Shown here piece by piece: positions 32,896-41,364 of a DNA stretch of 64,000 nucleotides. Origin of the DNA: Pseudodesulfovibrio portus (GTDB taxonomy: Bacteria > Desulfobacterota > Desulfovibrionia > Desulfovibrionales > Desulfovibrionaceae); assembly GCF_026000375.1 (NCBI RefSeq), contig NZ_AP026708.1, positions 870,501-934,500 of the forward strand. The letters are read 5' to 3'. Numbering within the stretch: position 1 is the first letter of the stretch; every line of letters begins with the position of its first letter. Below the pieces are notes generated by a model, which saw only the letters and a list, made by a program, of their open reading frames with translations, did no database searches and had not been told where the DNA came from. The translations under genes were made by a program, and so were the position numbers.

Positions 32896-33816
32896 TTACC
32901 CGGCGTCCTTGGCCTTGCTTTCCCGGACCGCCGCCTTGATGCGGCAGACCGAGCAGGTCTCGGCGCTGGTGGGAGAACCGCACTCGGCGCACGGCGCGAG
33001 CGTGGCCCCGGTCTCCTTCTCCATGGCGGCGAAGGCGGGTTTCCCCGTCTTGAGAAACGACTGATAGAATTGGAATTTCTGGCCGGGGCTGCGGTGCTCA
33101 AGCTCGCCCCACAGTTCCTTGTGGCCGGTGAAGCTCGCGCCCGAGGCATAGGGGCACGGATCGGAATGAATCTCGATGCCCTTCATGAAGGCGTAGTTGG
33201 CGGTCTCGAACTCGCTCAGGCGAAACAGCGGCTTGACCTTGCGCACGAACCCCTCGGCGGCGGGCAGGACCGGCCCCTGATCGGACAGGTACGCCGTGTC
33301 CCAACGCAGGGTGTTGGCAAACAGCCGGGCCACCTCGTCGTCCAGGTTGTGGCCGGTGGCCAGGACGTCGAAGCCGCCCTCCACGGCGATGCGGTTGAAG
33401 TGGTGGCGCTTCATCTTGCCGCAGACGGCGCAGACCGGGCGCTTGACGTGCGCCTTCACGTCCGGGATGGGCAACCCCCATTTGGCCATCTCGAAGACTT
33501 CGAGGGTGAGGCCGTGCAGGTCGCAGAAGTTTTCCACCTTTTTGCGGGCCTTCTCGGACGAGTCGGGGATGCCGAGGTCGATGTGCAGGCCGGTGACGTC
33601 GTAACCCTGCAGATGCAGCTCGAGCATCAGCGCCAGGGAATCCTTGCCGCCGGACAGGGCGACCAGGACGCGGTCGTCAAAGGTGAACATCTTCTCGCGG
33701 CGGATGGCGGTTTCCACCTGCTTGGTAAAGAAGAGCGGGTAACAATCCTTGCAGAACCCGGAGTGATGACTGGGCAGGGCGACGTGGGCGGGCGCTTTGC
33801 AGCGTATGCATTTCAT
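32896..33816 (-). CDS. TtuA/TtcA-family tRNA sulfurtransferase-like protein
   Basis: 306 residues. PP-loop ATPase LVALSGGKDSLALML (~51-65) of the tRNA 2-thiolation group. Zinc-finger cysteines CIRC and CKDC lie at the N-terminus and CAEC/CSVC at the C-terminus, and the CAVC pair plus the Cys of SDPCPYASG match the three cysteines that hold the [4Fe-4S] in TtuA. TtuA thiolates uridine 54 of tRNA using a ubiquitin-like carrier TtuB. A MoaD/ThiS-like gene lies 11 bases upstream in the same direction, consistent with such a pair. The SD for this gene overlaps the end of the carrier gene region. The exact tRNA position is inference. Confidence 0.88.
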   Translation of the reverse strand: MKCIRCKAPAHVALPSHHSGFCKDCYPLFFTKQVETAIRREKMFTFDDRVLVALSGGKDSLALMLELHLQGYDVTGLHIDLGIPDSSEKARKKVENFCDLHGLTLEVFEMAKWGLPIPDVKAHVKRPVCAVCGKMKRHHFNRIAVEGGFDVLATGHNLDDEVARLFANTLRWDTAYLSDQGPVLPAAEGFVRKVKPLFRLSEFETANYAFMKGIEIHSDPCPYASGASFTGHKELWGELEHRSPGQKFQFYQSFLKTGKPAFAAMEKETGATLAPCAECGSPTSAETCSVCRIKAAVRESKAKDAG

Positions 33817-33827
33817 GGCGCTTCCCC

Positions 33828-34025
33828 CTAGCCTGCCGAGGTGACTTTGCGGACCATGAGCGCGTCGCCGTTTTTCAGCATGCGGTCCGGGGTGAGCAGT
33901 TCGCCGTCACGGACGACGATGGCCATGGTGGAACGGAGCTGCAATTTGTTGAGCACAGCGTGCACCGAGCGCGTGTCGGACATCTCGATGACCTTTCCGT
34001 CCGGTTCCAGTTTGACGGTAATCAT
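33828..34025 (-). CDS. ubiquitin-like sulfur-carrier (MoaD/ThiS/TtuB-type) protein
   Basis: 65 residues with a beta-grasp pattern: ITVKLEPDGKVIEM, then SVHAVLNKLQL, STMAIVVRDGELL and GDALMVRKVTSAG. Carriers of this group end in Gly-Gly for adenylation and thiocarboxylation; here the last two residues are Ala-Gly. The final Gly needed for thiocarboxylate chemistry is kept. A GGAAGGAGAAAACC-type Shine-Dalgarno precedes the ATG. Its place directly before the TtuA-like gene suggests it hands sulfur to that enzyme. The activating E1-like enzyme is not in the window. Confidence 0.82.
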   Translation of the reverse strand: MITVKLEPDGKVIEMSDTRSVHAVLNKLQLRSTMAIVVRDGELLTPDRMLKNGDALMVRKVTSAG

Positions 34026-34261
34026 ATGGTTTTCTCCTTCCCGCAGGCGCTTTGACGGCCGACAGGTGGGGGGACACTACGCAGGTCGGCCCCGGAGTTC
34101 AACCCTCCTCTTTGGCGGGTAATGGCGGAAATGGCGGGCCCAAATCGATTCCGGCGGGAGGCAGATGATAATCTTTCAAGAAAAAACAAAACCGATGTTG
34201 ACCCAAAAGTAATCTATCGCCTATGTTGAAAGCGAGGCTAACGCCCCAAGGAGGAATCCTC

Positions 34262-34633
34262 ATGACTCAAGCGAATATTCTCGTAGTCGACGACGAAAAG
34301 CACATACGCATGCTCTACAGGGAAGAGCTGGAAGCCGAGGGATACACGGTGGCCACTTCGGACGGCGAAGAGGACATCCTCGATGTCATCAGCCGGGAGA
34401 AACCGACCATCGTCATTCTGGACATCAAGCTCGGGGTCAACCGGTCCGGGCTCGACCTGCTTCAGGAAATCCGTACCAAGGACCAGCAGATTCCGGTCAT
34501 CCTTTCCACTGCCTACGACTCCTTTCAGCATGATCTGAAATCCATCGCGGCGGACTACTACGTGGTCAAGTCCGTGGACCTGTCCGAACTCAAGGACAAG
34601 GTCCGCATGGCCCTTACCAAGGCCGGCGTCTAG
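34262..34633 (+). CDS. single-domain response regulator (receiver only)
   Basis: 123 residues, a lone receiver domain. Acidic pocket ILVVDDEKH, phosphoacceptor Asp in IVILDIKLG (~54), Thr in ILSTAYDS and Lys in YYVVKSVDL. No output domain follows, so it acts by protein contact, as CheY- or Spo0F-like proteins do. The start at 34262 has a strong AAGGAGG eight bases upstream, favoured over an earlier in-frame Met. A hairpin terminator follows; the next gene is an HD-GYP phosphodiesterase, a plausible but unproven partner. No histidine kinase is nearby. Confidence 0.93.
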   Translation: MTQANILVVDDEKHIRMLYREELEAEGYTVATSDGEEDILDVISREKPTIVILDIKLGVNRSGLDLLQEIRTKDQQIPVILSTAYDSFQHDLKSIAADYYVVKSVDLSELKDKVRMALTKAGV

Positions 34634-34669
34634 ATTTTCGGCAATACTCCTTCTTCAACCCTTTGGACC

Positions 34670-34710
34670 GACGCCCCGCTGAGTGTGTGCAGCGGGGCGT
34701 CTTCCCTTTT
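34670..34710 (+). terminator. terminator after the receiver gene
   Basis: GACGCCCCGCTG pairs with CAGCGGGGCGTC (12 bp, 8-base loop), followed by TTCCCTTTT. Confidence 0.85.
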
Positions 34711-34794
34711 GGGGGTATATTTCGGCCATCCGGCATGGTATCGTGCCCCATGTCGCATGAAGGCCCGCCCCCTGCCCGCACACAGGAGACCGGA

Positions 34795-35760
34795 ATGGCA
34801 AACCAGACCAAACAGCACTACACGCCCATTTCCCCCCTCACCATCCGACCCGATTTCCAGGGCAATTTCGAAATATACCTCCGCCACGACAACAGCTACG
34901 TGCTGTTCAACGGCCAGGGAAGAAAGCTGTCCAGGGACAAGCGGCAGGAACTGCTCAACAACATCACCAAGCTCTATATAGCCACCCGCGACATCGAGCT
35001 GTATCGCCAATATCTCACGGAGCACATCCGCGCCCTTCTTGAAGACGAGTCTATCCCCCTGGATGACCGCACCAAGGCGTGGACCAACACGGCCATCGCC
35101 ATGGGCCGGGAGCTGTTCGAAAAGAATCTGCCCGGACCGGCGTTTGCCAATCGGTACAAGCGGTTCGAAAGCCTCCTCCAGAACAGCTCCGGCTTCATGC
35201 AGTCCCCGGATTCGCTCCGCCACCTATCCCAGTTCATGGGCAAGGGATACGACACCTACCACCACGGCATCAGCACCATGGTCTACACGGTCAACCTGCT
35301 CCAGGAATACCGATCGGGCGATTACGAGACCCTGGCCTGCGGCATGGGCGCCCTGCTCCACGACATCGGCAAGACGGAGCTGCCCCGGGACATCACCGCC
35401 GCAAACCCGGCCTCCCTTTCTCCGGACGACCACGCCATCCTCGCCCTGCATCCCATGCTGGGCGTCCGCGCCTGCTCGTACTTCAACCTGCCGGTCATCG
35501 CCTCCAACTGCATCCTGTTCCACCATGAACGCCCCGACGGGAAGGGCTACCCGACCAAGGCGACCCCGGACGACCTGCCCCTCGAGGTCAAGGCCGTGGC
35601 CCTGTGCAACGTGTACGACAACTTCACCCGGACCCTTCCCTACCGGCGGGCGATGGCTCCCTTCGACGCCCTCAAGCGGATCATGGACACCCCGGGGCTG
35701 GCCGAGCCGGATATGCTCAAGCGGCTGATCAAACTTCTGTCCAGGGCGAAAATCGTCTGA
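34795..35760 (+). CDS. HD-GYP domain cyclic-di-GMP phosphodiesterase-type protein
   Basis: 321 residues. The C-terminal half carries a full HD-GYP set: HHGISTMVYT, the HD of LLHDIGKTELP, the second pair in ILALHPMLG and HHERPDGKGYP, the DGxGYP form of active c-di-GMP phosphodiesterases. The N-terminal ~150 residues (TIRPDFQGNFEIYLRHDNSY, VLFNGQGRKLS) form an unassigned sensory or regulatory region common to such proteins in deltaproteobacteria. The start at 34795 follows CAGGAGACCGGA. Probably lowers c-di-GMP in the cytoplasm, affecting motility or biofilm. Confidence 0.92.
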   Translation: MANQTKQHYTPISPLTIRPDFQGNFEIYLRHDNSYVLFNGQGRKLSRDKRQELLNNITKLYIATRDIELYRQYLTEHIRALLEDESIPLDDRTKAWTNTAIAMGRELFEKNLPGPAFANRYKRFESLLQNSSGFMQSPDSLRHLSQFMGKGYDTYHHGISTMVYTVNLLQEYRSGDYETLACGMGALLHDIGKTELPRDITAANPASLSPDDHAILALHPMLGVRACSYFNLPVIASNCILFHHERPDGKGYPTKATPDDLPLEVKAVALCNVYDNFTRTLPYRRAMAPFDALKRIMDTPGLAEPDMLKRLIKLLSRAKIV

Positions 35761-35841
35761 CCGCCCGGAACGCACCTGCCCGTCAGCCCGCCCGGGATAT
35801 TCCCCTTGCCGCGCCACCCCCTTACGTGGTAGCCGCTTCGC

Positions 35842-36483
35842 ATGTTCGATTTCACTTCGGCCGACATCCAACGCTACGCGGTCATGGCGCCGGGCCTGCT
35901 CGTGGCCCTGGTCTTCCATGAGGTGGCCCACGGATACGTGGCCTATCTCCTCGGCGACCCCACGGCCAAGTCCCAGGGGCGGCTGACCCTCAATCCCCTG
36001 AAGCACCTGGACCCGCTCGGCACCCTGGCCTTCTTCTTCGTCCAGTTCGGCTGGGCCAAGCCGGTGCCGGTCAACGCCCGCTATTTCCGCGACCCGCGCA
36101 AGGGCATGATGTACACCGCCATGGCCGGGCCGGGCATCAACTTCACCCTGGCCGCGCTGTTCGCGCTGGCCTTCCACATGCTGGGGGCCTTCGGCGTCAC
36201 CGGCCGCAGTTCACTCTACGCCATCACCTACTTCGGGGTGTTCGTGAACCTGATCCTCGGCGCGTTCAACCTGTTGCCCATTCCGCCGCTGGACGGCAGC
36301 AACGTGGTGGCGTACTTTCTTCCACCCCGGGCCGCGTACAAGTACATGAGCCTGAGCCGGTACGGATTCATCATCCTCATCGGCGTCATCCTGCTGGGAC
36401 GGTTCACCGGGTTCAGCCTGGTGGGCGAGATCATCCTGCCCTTTGTCACCGGCTTCGCATCCCTTCTCGGGATTCCCATGTAA
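35842..36483 (+). CDS. site-2 protease family (M50) membrane metalloprotease
   Basis: 213 residues with about five membrane helices. The zinc site is FHEVAHG (His26, Glu27, His30) in the first helix, and the third ligand Asp is in LLPIPPLDGSNV. This is the compact rhomboid-sized S2P form lacking a PDZ or CBS domain. It cleaves membrane proteins within the bilayer; the substrate is unknown. It starts without an obvious Shine-Dalgarno and is followed by trpS 23 bases later, an arrangement repeated in many deltaproteobacteria and consistent with an operon. Confidence 0.92.
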   Translation: MFDFTSADIQRYAVMAPGLLVALVFHEVAHGYVAYLLGDPTAKSQGRLTLNPLKHLDPLGTLAFFFVQFGWAKPVPVNARYFRDPRKGMMYTAMAGPGINFTLAALFALAFHMLGAFGVTGRSSLYAITYFGVFVNLILGAFNLLPIPPLDGSNVVAYFLPPRAAYKYMSLSRYGFIILIGVILLGRFTGFSLVGEIILPFVTGFASLLGIPM

Positions 36484-36506
36484 CCCTCTAGCCACACAGC
36501 ATCACC

Positions 36507-37496
36507 ATGAGCGAAAGACAACGCATCGTTTCAGGCATGCGGCCTACCGGCCCCCTCCATCTCGGCCACTACTTCGGCGTCATCGCCAACTGGGTCAAAC
36601 TTCAGGAAGAGTACGACTGTTTCTATTTCGTGGCCGACTGGCACGCCCTGACCAGCGAATATTCCGATCCCACGCGCACCAAGGGCTTCGTGCCCGGGCT
36701 GGTCAAGGACTGGGTCGCCTCGGGCCTGGACCCGGAAAAGTGCAGCATCTTCCAGCAGTCCATGGTCAAGGAACACGCCGAGTTGAACCTGCTGCTCGGC
36801 ATGTTCACCCCGCTGGGCTGGCTTGAGCGGTGTCCCACCTACAAGGACCAGAAGGAACAGCTGGCGGAAAAGGACCTGAACTCCTTCGGGTTCCTCGGCT
36901 ATCCCGTGCTCATGAGCGCGGACATCCTCATGTACAAACCGTGCGCCGTGCCCGTGGGCAAGGACCAGCTGCCGCACCTGGAGCTGACCCGCGAGATCGC
37001 CCGCCGCTTCAACCACCTGAACAACACCGAGCTGTTCCCGGAACCGGCGGACATGCTCACCGAGGAATGCAAGCTGGACGGCCTGGACGGTCGCAAAATG
37101 TCCAAGAGCTACGGCAACTCCATCATGCTCTCCGAGCCCCTCGAGGAGATTTTGCCCAAGGTGCGCGGCATGAAGACCGATGAAAGCCGTCTCCGGAAAT
37201 CCGATCCGGGCGACCCCAACGTCTGCAACCTGTACCCGTACCACAAGCTGATGACCGATCCGGCCCGGCTGCCCGAGATTCAGGAAGGCTGCCGCAACGC
37301 CACCTGGGGCTGCGTGGACTGCAAGAAGGTGCTCATGGAGTCCCTGGAAGCGTTCCTCACGCCCCTTCAGGAACGCCGCGCCGCCTGCTCCGACGACATG
37401 GTCCGGGACATCCTGAACGCCGGCAACGCAAAGGCGCGCGAATTCGCGGCCCGGACCATGGACGAAGTCCGCCGGGTCCTGAACTTCGACTTCTAA
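36507..37496 (+). CDS. trpS: tryptophanyl-tRNA synthetase
   Basis: 329 residues, usual bacterial length. Charges tRNA-Trp. Class I signatures: HIGH-type GPLHLGHYFG near residue 15 and KMSKS in DGRKMSKSYGNS near 200. ADWHALTSEY and VGKDQLPHLELTREIARRF are strongly conserved. A C-terminal cysteine group (WGCVDCKKV) is an extra pair seen in some TrpRS that can bind metal. It lies immediately after the site-2 protease gene. Confidence 0.97.
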   Translation: MSERQRIVSGMRPTGPLHLGHYFGVIANWVKLQEEYDCFYFVADWHALTSEYSDPTRTKGFVPGLVKDWVASGLDPEKCSIFQQSMVKEHAELNLLLGMFTPLGWLERCPTYKDQKEQLAEKDLNSFGFLGYPVLMSADILMYKPCAVPVGKDQLPHLELTREIARRFNHLNNTELFPEPADMLTEECKLDGLDGRKMSKSYGNSIMLSEPLEEILPKVRGMKTDESRLRKSDPGDPNVCNLYPYHKLMTDPARLPEIQEGCRNATWGCVDCKKVLMESLEAFLTPLQERRAACSDDMVRDILNAGNAKAREFAARTMDEVRRVLNFDF

Positions 37497-37674
37497 AACG
37501 GCCTGCCGCAGGCCGCCCATTTGTAAGTAACGCGAATACGCGATAGAGTATCGAAATAATCAACGCCCCCGGCAACCGTTCCATTGGACGGCAAACATCC
37601 CGCTCCCGCCGAATGGCGCTAATGCGCCGCCACGATTCAGGCTGGGCGTGCGGAGGCACATCACAGGAGACGCT

Positions 37675-38103
37675 ATGACTGCTCAGAACGGCAGCACGGT
37701 CAAGGTCCACTATACCGGAACGCTGAAAGCCGACGGTTCCCAATTCGACTCCAGCGAAGGACGCGATCCCCTGGAATTCAAGCTGGGCGAAGGCATGGTC
37801 ATCGCCGGTTTCGAGAAGGCCGTCCTCGGCAAATCCGTCGGGGATACGGTCACCACGGAGATTCCGCCCGAGGAAGGCTACGGCGAACCCAACGACCAGC
37901 TGGTCTTCCAGGTGCGCAAGGAACAGCTCCCTCCCAACGTGGAACTGGAAGTGGGCATCATGCTGGAAATCCGCACCGAGGACGGCCAGCCCGCCTATGT
38001 CCGCGTCACCGAATTCGATGAGGAACTGGTCACCCTGGACGGCAACCACCCCCTGGCAGGCCAGACCCTCGTGTTTGATATCGAGGTTGTGGAAGTAGCC
38101 TAA
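37675..38103 (+). CDS. FKBP-type peptidyl-prolyl isomerase (SlyD-like)
   Basis: 142 residues. The FKBP fold begins VKVHYTGTLKADGSQFDSS and ends LVFDIEVVEV, and an inserted ~60-residue IF chaperone flap (EEGYGEPNDQLVFQVRKEQL) interrupts it, the SlyD layout. The His-rich metal tail of E. coli SlyD is absent, so nickel delivery is unlikely; folding of proline-containing proteins is the expected role. No signal peptide. The ATG at 37675 has CAGGAGACGCT upstream; a longer frame has no support. Its terminator follows at 38126. Confidence 0.94.
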   Translation: MTAQNGSTVKVHYTGTLKADGSQFDSSEGRDPLEFKLGEGMVIAGFEKAVLGKSVGDTVTTEIPPEEGYGEPNDQLVFQVRKEQLPPNVELEVGIMLEIRTEDGQPAYVRVTEFDEELVTLDGNHPLAGQTLVFDIEVVEVA

Positions 38104-38125
38104 ATAGCTGCATATCGATTAATAC

Positions 38126-38163
38126 ACCCCGCCTCATGCCGACTCGGCGCGGGGCGGGGTTTC
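38126..38163 (+). terminator. terminator after the FKBP gene
   Basis: ACCCCGCC (38126-38133) pairs with GGCGGGGT (38153-38160), then TTT. A CCG-ACTCGG inner stem may extend it. Confidence 0.7.
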
Positions 38164-38185
38164 CCGTTCATATCAGGACATCACC

Positions 38186-39361
38186 ATGAGTATTTCCAAA
38201 CGCTGCCGCGACATCACCCCGTTTCTGGTCATGGAACTCAACGAAAAGGCCGAGGCCATGGAGAAGGCGGGGCAATCCGTGATCCGCATGTGCGTGGGCG
38301 AACCGGACTTCGACACGCCCGCCTGCATCAACCGCGCCTCCTGCCGGGCATTGGAGGCGGGCCGCACCCACTACACCCACTCCCTGGGCATCCTGGAACT
38401 GCGCGAGGCCATCGCCGAGGATTACCGGACCCGGTACGGCGTGACCGTCGACCCGGCCAACATCGCCGTGACTCAGGGCACCAGCCCGGCCATGCTGTCC
38501 CTGTTCTCCACCATCCTGGAGCAGGGCGACAAGGTCATCACCTCGGACCCGTGCTACGCCTGTTACGACAACTTCATCAATTTCGCCGGGGGAGAGCCGG
38601 TCAAGGTCCCGGTCTCCGAGGACGACGGGTTCCAGTACCGGGTGTCGGCCATCCGCAAGGCCCTGGACGAGAACAGCGACATCAAGGCCATCCTGATCAA
38701 CTCCCCGGCCAACCCCACCGGCACCCTGCTCTCGAAAGAGCGCATGCAGGCCATCGCCGAACTGGCCGAGGAACGGGACATCTGGGTGGTCTCGGACGAA
38801 ATCTACCACGGCCTGGTGTACGAAGGAACAGAGCACTCCATCCTGGAGTTCACGGACAAGGCGTTCGTCCTGAACGGCTTTTCCAAGGCCTATGCCATGA
38901 CCGGCTGGCGGCTGGGCTACCTCATCGCCCCCCCGCACTTCATGCGCACCCTGCAGAACCTCTGCCAGAACTTCTTCATCTCGGCCAACACCATGGCCCA
39001 GTGGGGCGGCGTGGCCGCCCTGACCGAAGCGCAACCGGACGTCGAGCGCATGCGCGACACCTACAACAAGCGGCGCGTGTACCTGATCAAGCGGCTCAAG
39101 GACATGGGGTTCACCATCAAACACGAGCCCACGGGTGCATTCTACGCGCTGGTCAACATGCGTCACCTGGCCGAAAAATTCGGCGGCAGTTCCCTTGAAC
39201 TGGCATATGACATCCTGGAAAAGGCCAAGATCGCCGTCACTCCCGGCATCGATTTCGGCCAGGGCGCCGAAGGGTTCATCCGCTTCTCCTACGCCACCTC
39301 CATGGAGAACATCGAGGAAGGCATGAACAGGCTGGAGGGCTACCTCAAGGCCGACGCGTAA
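38186..39361 (+). CDS. class I aminotransferase (aspartate/aromatic type)
   Basis: 391 residues, PLP enzyme of the AspB/alpha-family. Phosphate and substrate loops CVGEPDFDTP, AVTQGTSPAMLSL, NSPANPTGTLL, VVSDEIYHGLVY and the Schiff-base Lys in NGFSKAYAMTGWRLGY are present, as is the C-terminal Arg in GFIRFSYATS. Transaminates an amino acid with 2-oxoglutarate; sequence does not separate aspartate, alanine or aromatic preference. It begins a few bases after the FKBP terminator and ends in a strong bidirectional terminator. Confidence 0.93.
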   Translation: MSISKRCRDITPFLVMELNEKAEAMEKAGQSVIRMCVGEPDFDTPACINRASCRALEAGRTHYTHSLGILELREAIAEDYRTRYGVTVDPANIAVTQGTSPAMLSLFSTILEQGDKVITSDPCYACYDNFINFAGGEPVKVPVSEDDGFQYRVSAIRKALDENSDIKAILINSPANPTGTLLSKERMQAIAELAEERDIWVVSDEIYHGLVYEGTEHSILEFTDKAFVLNGFSKAYAMTGWRLGYLIAPPHFMRTLQNLCQNFFISANTMAQWGGVAALTEAQPDVERMRDTYNKRRVYLIKRLKDMGFTIKHEPTGAFYALVNMRHLAEKFGGSSLELAYDILEKAKIAVTPGIDFGQGAEGFIRFSYATSMENIEEGMNRLEGYLKADA

Positions 39362-39384
39362 GCCGCTCCCGCGAAAAAGGAAAA

Positions 39385-39414
39385 GGGCATCCGAACCACG
39401 GATGCCCTTTTTTT
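39385..39414. terminator. bidirectional terminator
   Basis: GGGCATCCG pairs with CGGATGCCC around AACCA, with T8 on the plus side and TTTT on the minus side. It serves the aminotransferase and the convergent exported-protein gene. Confidence 0.92.
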
Positions 39415-39431
39415 GCGATCTGCGCCGGTCG

Positions 39432-40148
39432 TCATTCGGTGAATTTCCGCATGGTGAAGCGGCCCTTGCCGGGCCCGGAATCGGCCCAGGTCCCCTCGAC
39501 GGCGGTGCCGGTTTCATCGAGCCGCCCCTGGTGGACGTAGGTCTTTTTCTCGTAGATTTCGAAGAGGAGCGTGCCGTCATCGGCCACCCTGCCCTCTATC
39601 TTCTTGGGCGAGGTGTCGATGGTCCGGTAATGCAGGTAGCCTTCGAACAGGCCGCTGGAATCACCCAGCAGCAGGGCGTCGCCGGTAACGGCTTTCCCGT
39701 CTCCGGGCTTGATGATTCCGTATTCCCAGCGGCCGCACATCGAGGGCGGCGCGCCGTCCACAAACCGATCGAGCACGAACCGCCCGCCCACGCCGAACCC
39801 GAGGTTGTAGTTCCCCCGGACGGTGTTGCCGTTGTTGCACAGCTCACCGCTGTGCTTGGCCACCCTGCCGTTGGGCCGGGTAGTCACGAACGTGATCCGC
39901 CCCCATTTGTCCACGGCAAAATTCGAAAACACGTCCTGCCGGGTCTCCTCCCCGTCCATATAGGTCATGACCCCGCCAAGCCCCTTTTCGCCCGGGACGA
40001 GCTCGACCGCATCCACGTACACGTCGTTGGACACGGTCTGGCCGTAGGACCATTGCCCGGCCAGGGTATCGATATTCACGGCCTCACCGGCAAACGCGGC
40101 CAGAGGCAGGCACAGGACAAGCGACAGGACAGCCGACATTCTGAGCAT
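39432..40148 (-). CDS. exported hypothetical protein (238 aa)
   Basis: Begins with a clear signal peptide (MLRMSAVLSLVLCLPLAAFA, cut before GEAVN). The mature part is beta-rich with tryptophans and glycines: AGQWSYGQTVSNDVYVDAVE, GLGGVMTYMDGEETRQDVFS, KWGRITFVTTRPNG, FEGYLHYRTIDTS and GTWADSGPGKGRFTMRKF. This looks like a lipocalin-like or beta-sandwich periplasmic protein, but no family was recognised. Two cysteines (LCNNG, SMCGRW) could form a disulfide. No neighbours hint at function. Confidence 0.75.
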   Translation of the reverse strand: MLRMSAVLSLVLCLPLAAFAGEAVNIDTLAGQWSYGQTVSNDVYVDAVELVPGEKGLGGVMTYMDGEETRQDVFSNFAVDKWGRITFVTTRPNGRVAKHSGELCNNGNTVRGNYNLGFGVGGRFVLDRFVDGAPPSMCGRWEYGIIKPGDGKAVTGDALLLGDSSGLFEGYLHYRTIDTSPKKIEGRVADDGTLLFEIYEKKTYVHQGRLDETGTAVEGTWADSGPGKGRFTMRKFTE

Positions 40149-40227
40149 GACGATTCCTCCAGAGAACTCGGATTTACCGAAACTGGTTAGGCGAAAAAAA
40201 AGGATCGTGTCAAGAAAGGCAGGATAA

Positions 40228-40842
40228 TCAGACCCGGATGTCCAGGCCCCGGTAGACCGTGCCGCCCGCGCCGAAGAGCATCCCGCCCCCGCCGGACAGG
40301 GACGCAGGGTTCACGTTGGACGCATACCACTCGGTCATGGCCTCGGCGCTCCGGGGCTGCTCCAGCTCGTTCCTGTTGAGCCCGGTCCCGGCTGCGGAGG
40401 CGAGCCTGCCGTATTGCAGAATCTCCCCGAGCTCGCGGACCTTGCCCGGGTTGGCGATGAAATAGCTGTCGATCATCTCCTGGTCCGAATGGCCGCCAGC
40501 CACGGTGACCACGCCCGCCGGGTCGTACATGAGCCGGAACACAGCGTCCACGTTCACCCCGAGTTCGGCCAGGTCTTCGCCCACCTCGCTGTTCCAGCGG
40601 GACTGGACAGCCTCGTGATGGGCGATCACGTCGGCGAAGGAGAGCGAGCCCTGCCCCTCCCCCTCCACCTGCCTGAGCAGCGCCAGGATGCGCCCGCGCG
40701 TTGCATCCCGGGAGTCCGTCCCGTCTTCCTGACGGCTTTTTGACGTCTCCGGGGCAAGGGGGAATTCCACGTCCTCGCGGGCCCGTTTGGGCCGCTTATA
40801 CGTGTACTCTTGTACAGTATGTTCAATACGTTGCGTAGACAT
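40228..40842 (-). CDS. conserved hypothetical protein (204 aa)
   Basis: Not recognised. Charged, cytoplasmic-looking N-terminus (QRIEHTVQEYTYKRPKRARE), a helical middle (RGRILALLRQVEGEGQGSLS, DVIAHHEAVQSRWNSE) and a Gly-rich end (LSGGGGMLFGAGGTVYRGLD). The C-terminal glycine-rich tail and helical core resemble flagellar or rod-associated small proteins only loosely. The ATG at 40842 is preceded very closely by AAAGGAG. Divergent from the ComFB-like gene. Confidence 0.65.
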   Translation of the reverse strand: MSTQRIEHTVQEYTYKRPKRAREDVEFPLAPETSKSRQEDGTDSRDATRGRILALLRQVEGEGQGSLSFADVIAHHEAVQSRWNSEVGEDLAELGVNVDAVFRLMYDPAGVVTVAGGHSDQEMIDSYFIANPGKVRELGEILQYGRLASAAGTGLNRNELEQPRSAEAMTEWYASNVNPASLSGGGGMLFGAGGTVYRGLDIRV

Positions 40843-40997
40843 ACTCCTTTCCTCCGCAGGTCGCACGGACGCCCATCGCGCCCCGGCACACGAGAATGTG
40901 AAGCACGAACCGTACCAGATGCGTTGCACACCCCGCCAAACAAGGGTATGCTTGGATAAACGGGCGGATACCGCCAAACCATCACGAGGTGAGTTAC

Positions 40998-41294
40998 ATG
41001 GGCCAGCATCCACTGATCATAAACGGCATCGACGTCAGCAACATCGTCAACCGCAATGAGAAACGCGTCGCCGAACTGATCCCTGAAATCCTGGAGGAAT
41101 ACTTCGGGGACTTCATCTTCGAGGATTTGGACATTCAGGACATTTACGCCCTGGCCCTGAATCTCATACCGGCCGGCTATGCGCAGCCCGGCTCCATCGT
41201 CCTGTCCAACCGGCTGTCGAATTACGAAATCCGCGCAAAGATTCGCGCCGCAGCGGAACGGGTCCTGGACAACCCCACCCGCGCGGACAGATAG
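40998..41294 (+). CDS. ComFB-like protein (late competence family)
   Basis: 98 residues. The pattern VNRNEKRVAELIPEILEEYF then LDIQDIYALALNLIPAGYA matches the ComFB family (helices followed by DIxAxALNxLPPxY), including the DI and ALNxxP core. The zinc-binding cysteines found in many ComFB proteins are missing here. Recent work on cyanobacterial ComFB homologs links them to cyclic-dinucleotide binding and motility, so a signalling role is possible and would suit the HD-GYP gene 6 kb away, as inference only. ATG 40998 follows GAGGTGAG. Confidence 0.72.
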   Translation: MGQHPLIINGIDVSNIVNRNEKRVAELIPEILEEYFGDFIFEDLDIQDIYALALNLIPAGYAQPGSIVLSNRLSNYEIRAKIRAAAERVLDNPTRADR

Positions 41295-41313
41295 CCCGAC
41301 TCCGGCAAAACGC

Positions 41314-41351
41314 AAAAAGGCGCACGCTCCCTTGGGGGCGTGCGCCTTTTT
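41314..41351. terminator. bidirectional terminator between ComFB-like and RND genes
   Basis: AAAAAGGCGCACGCTCCC pairs with GGGCGTGCGCCTTTTT, a long perfect stem with A and T ends. Confidence 0.92.
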
Positions 41352-41364
41352 GATTGCTTCGGAC

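Noticed and set aside
37500-37518. Hairpin GGCCTGC/GCAGGCC after trpS as terminator
   Set aside because: No T tract follows and the stem is short; left out of the feature list.
36531-37520. Full-length minus-strand open frames antisense to trpS and many other genes
   Set aside because: They mirror real genes on the other strand in high-GC DNA, lack ribosome sites and have no recognisable domains.
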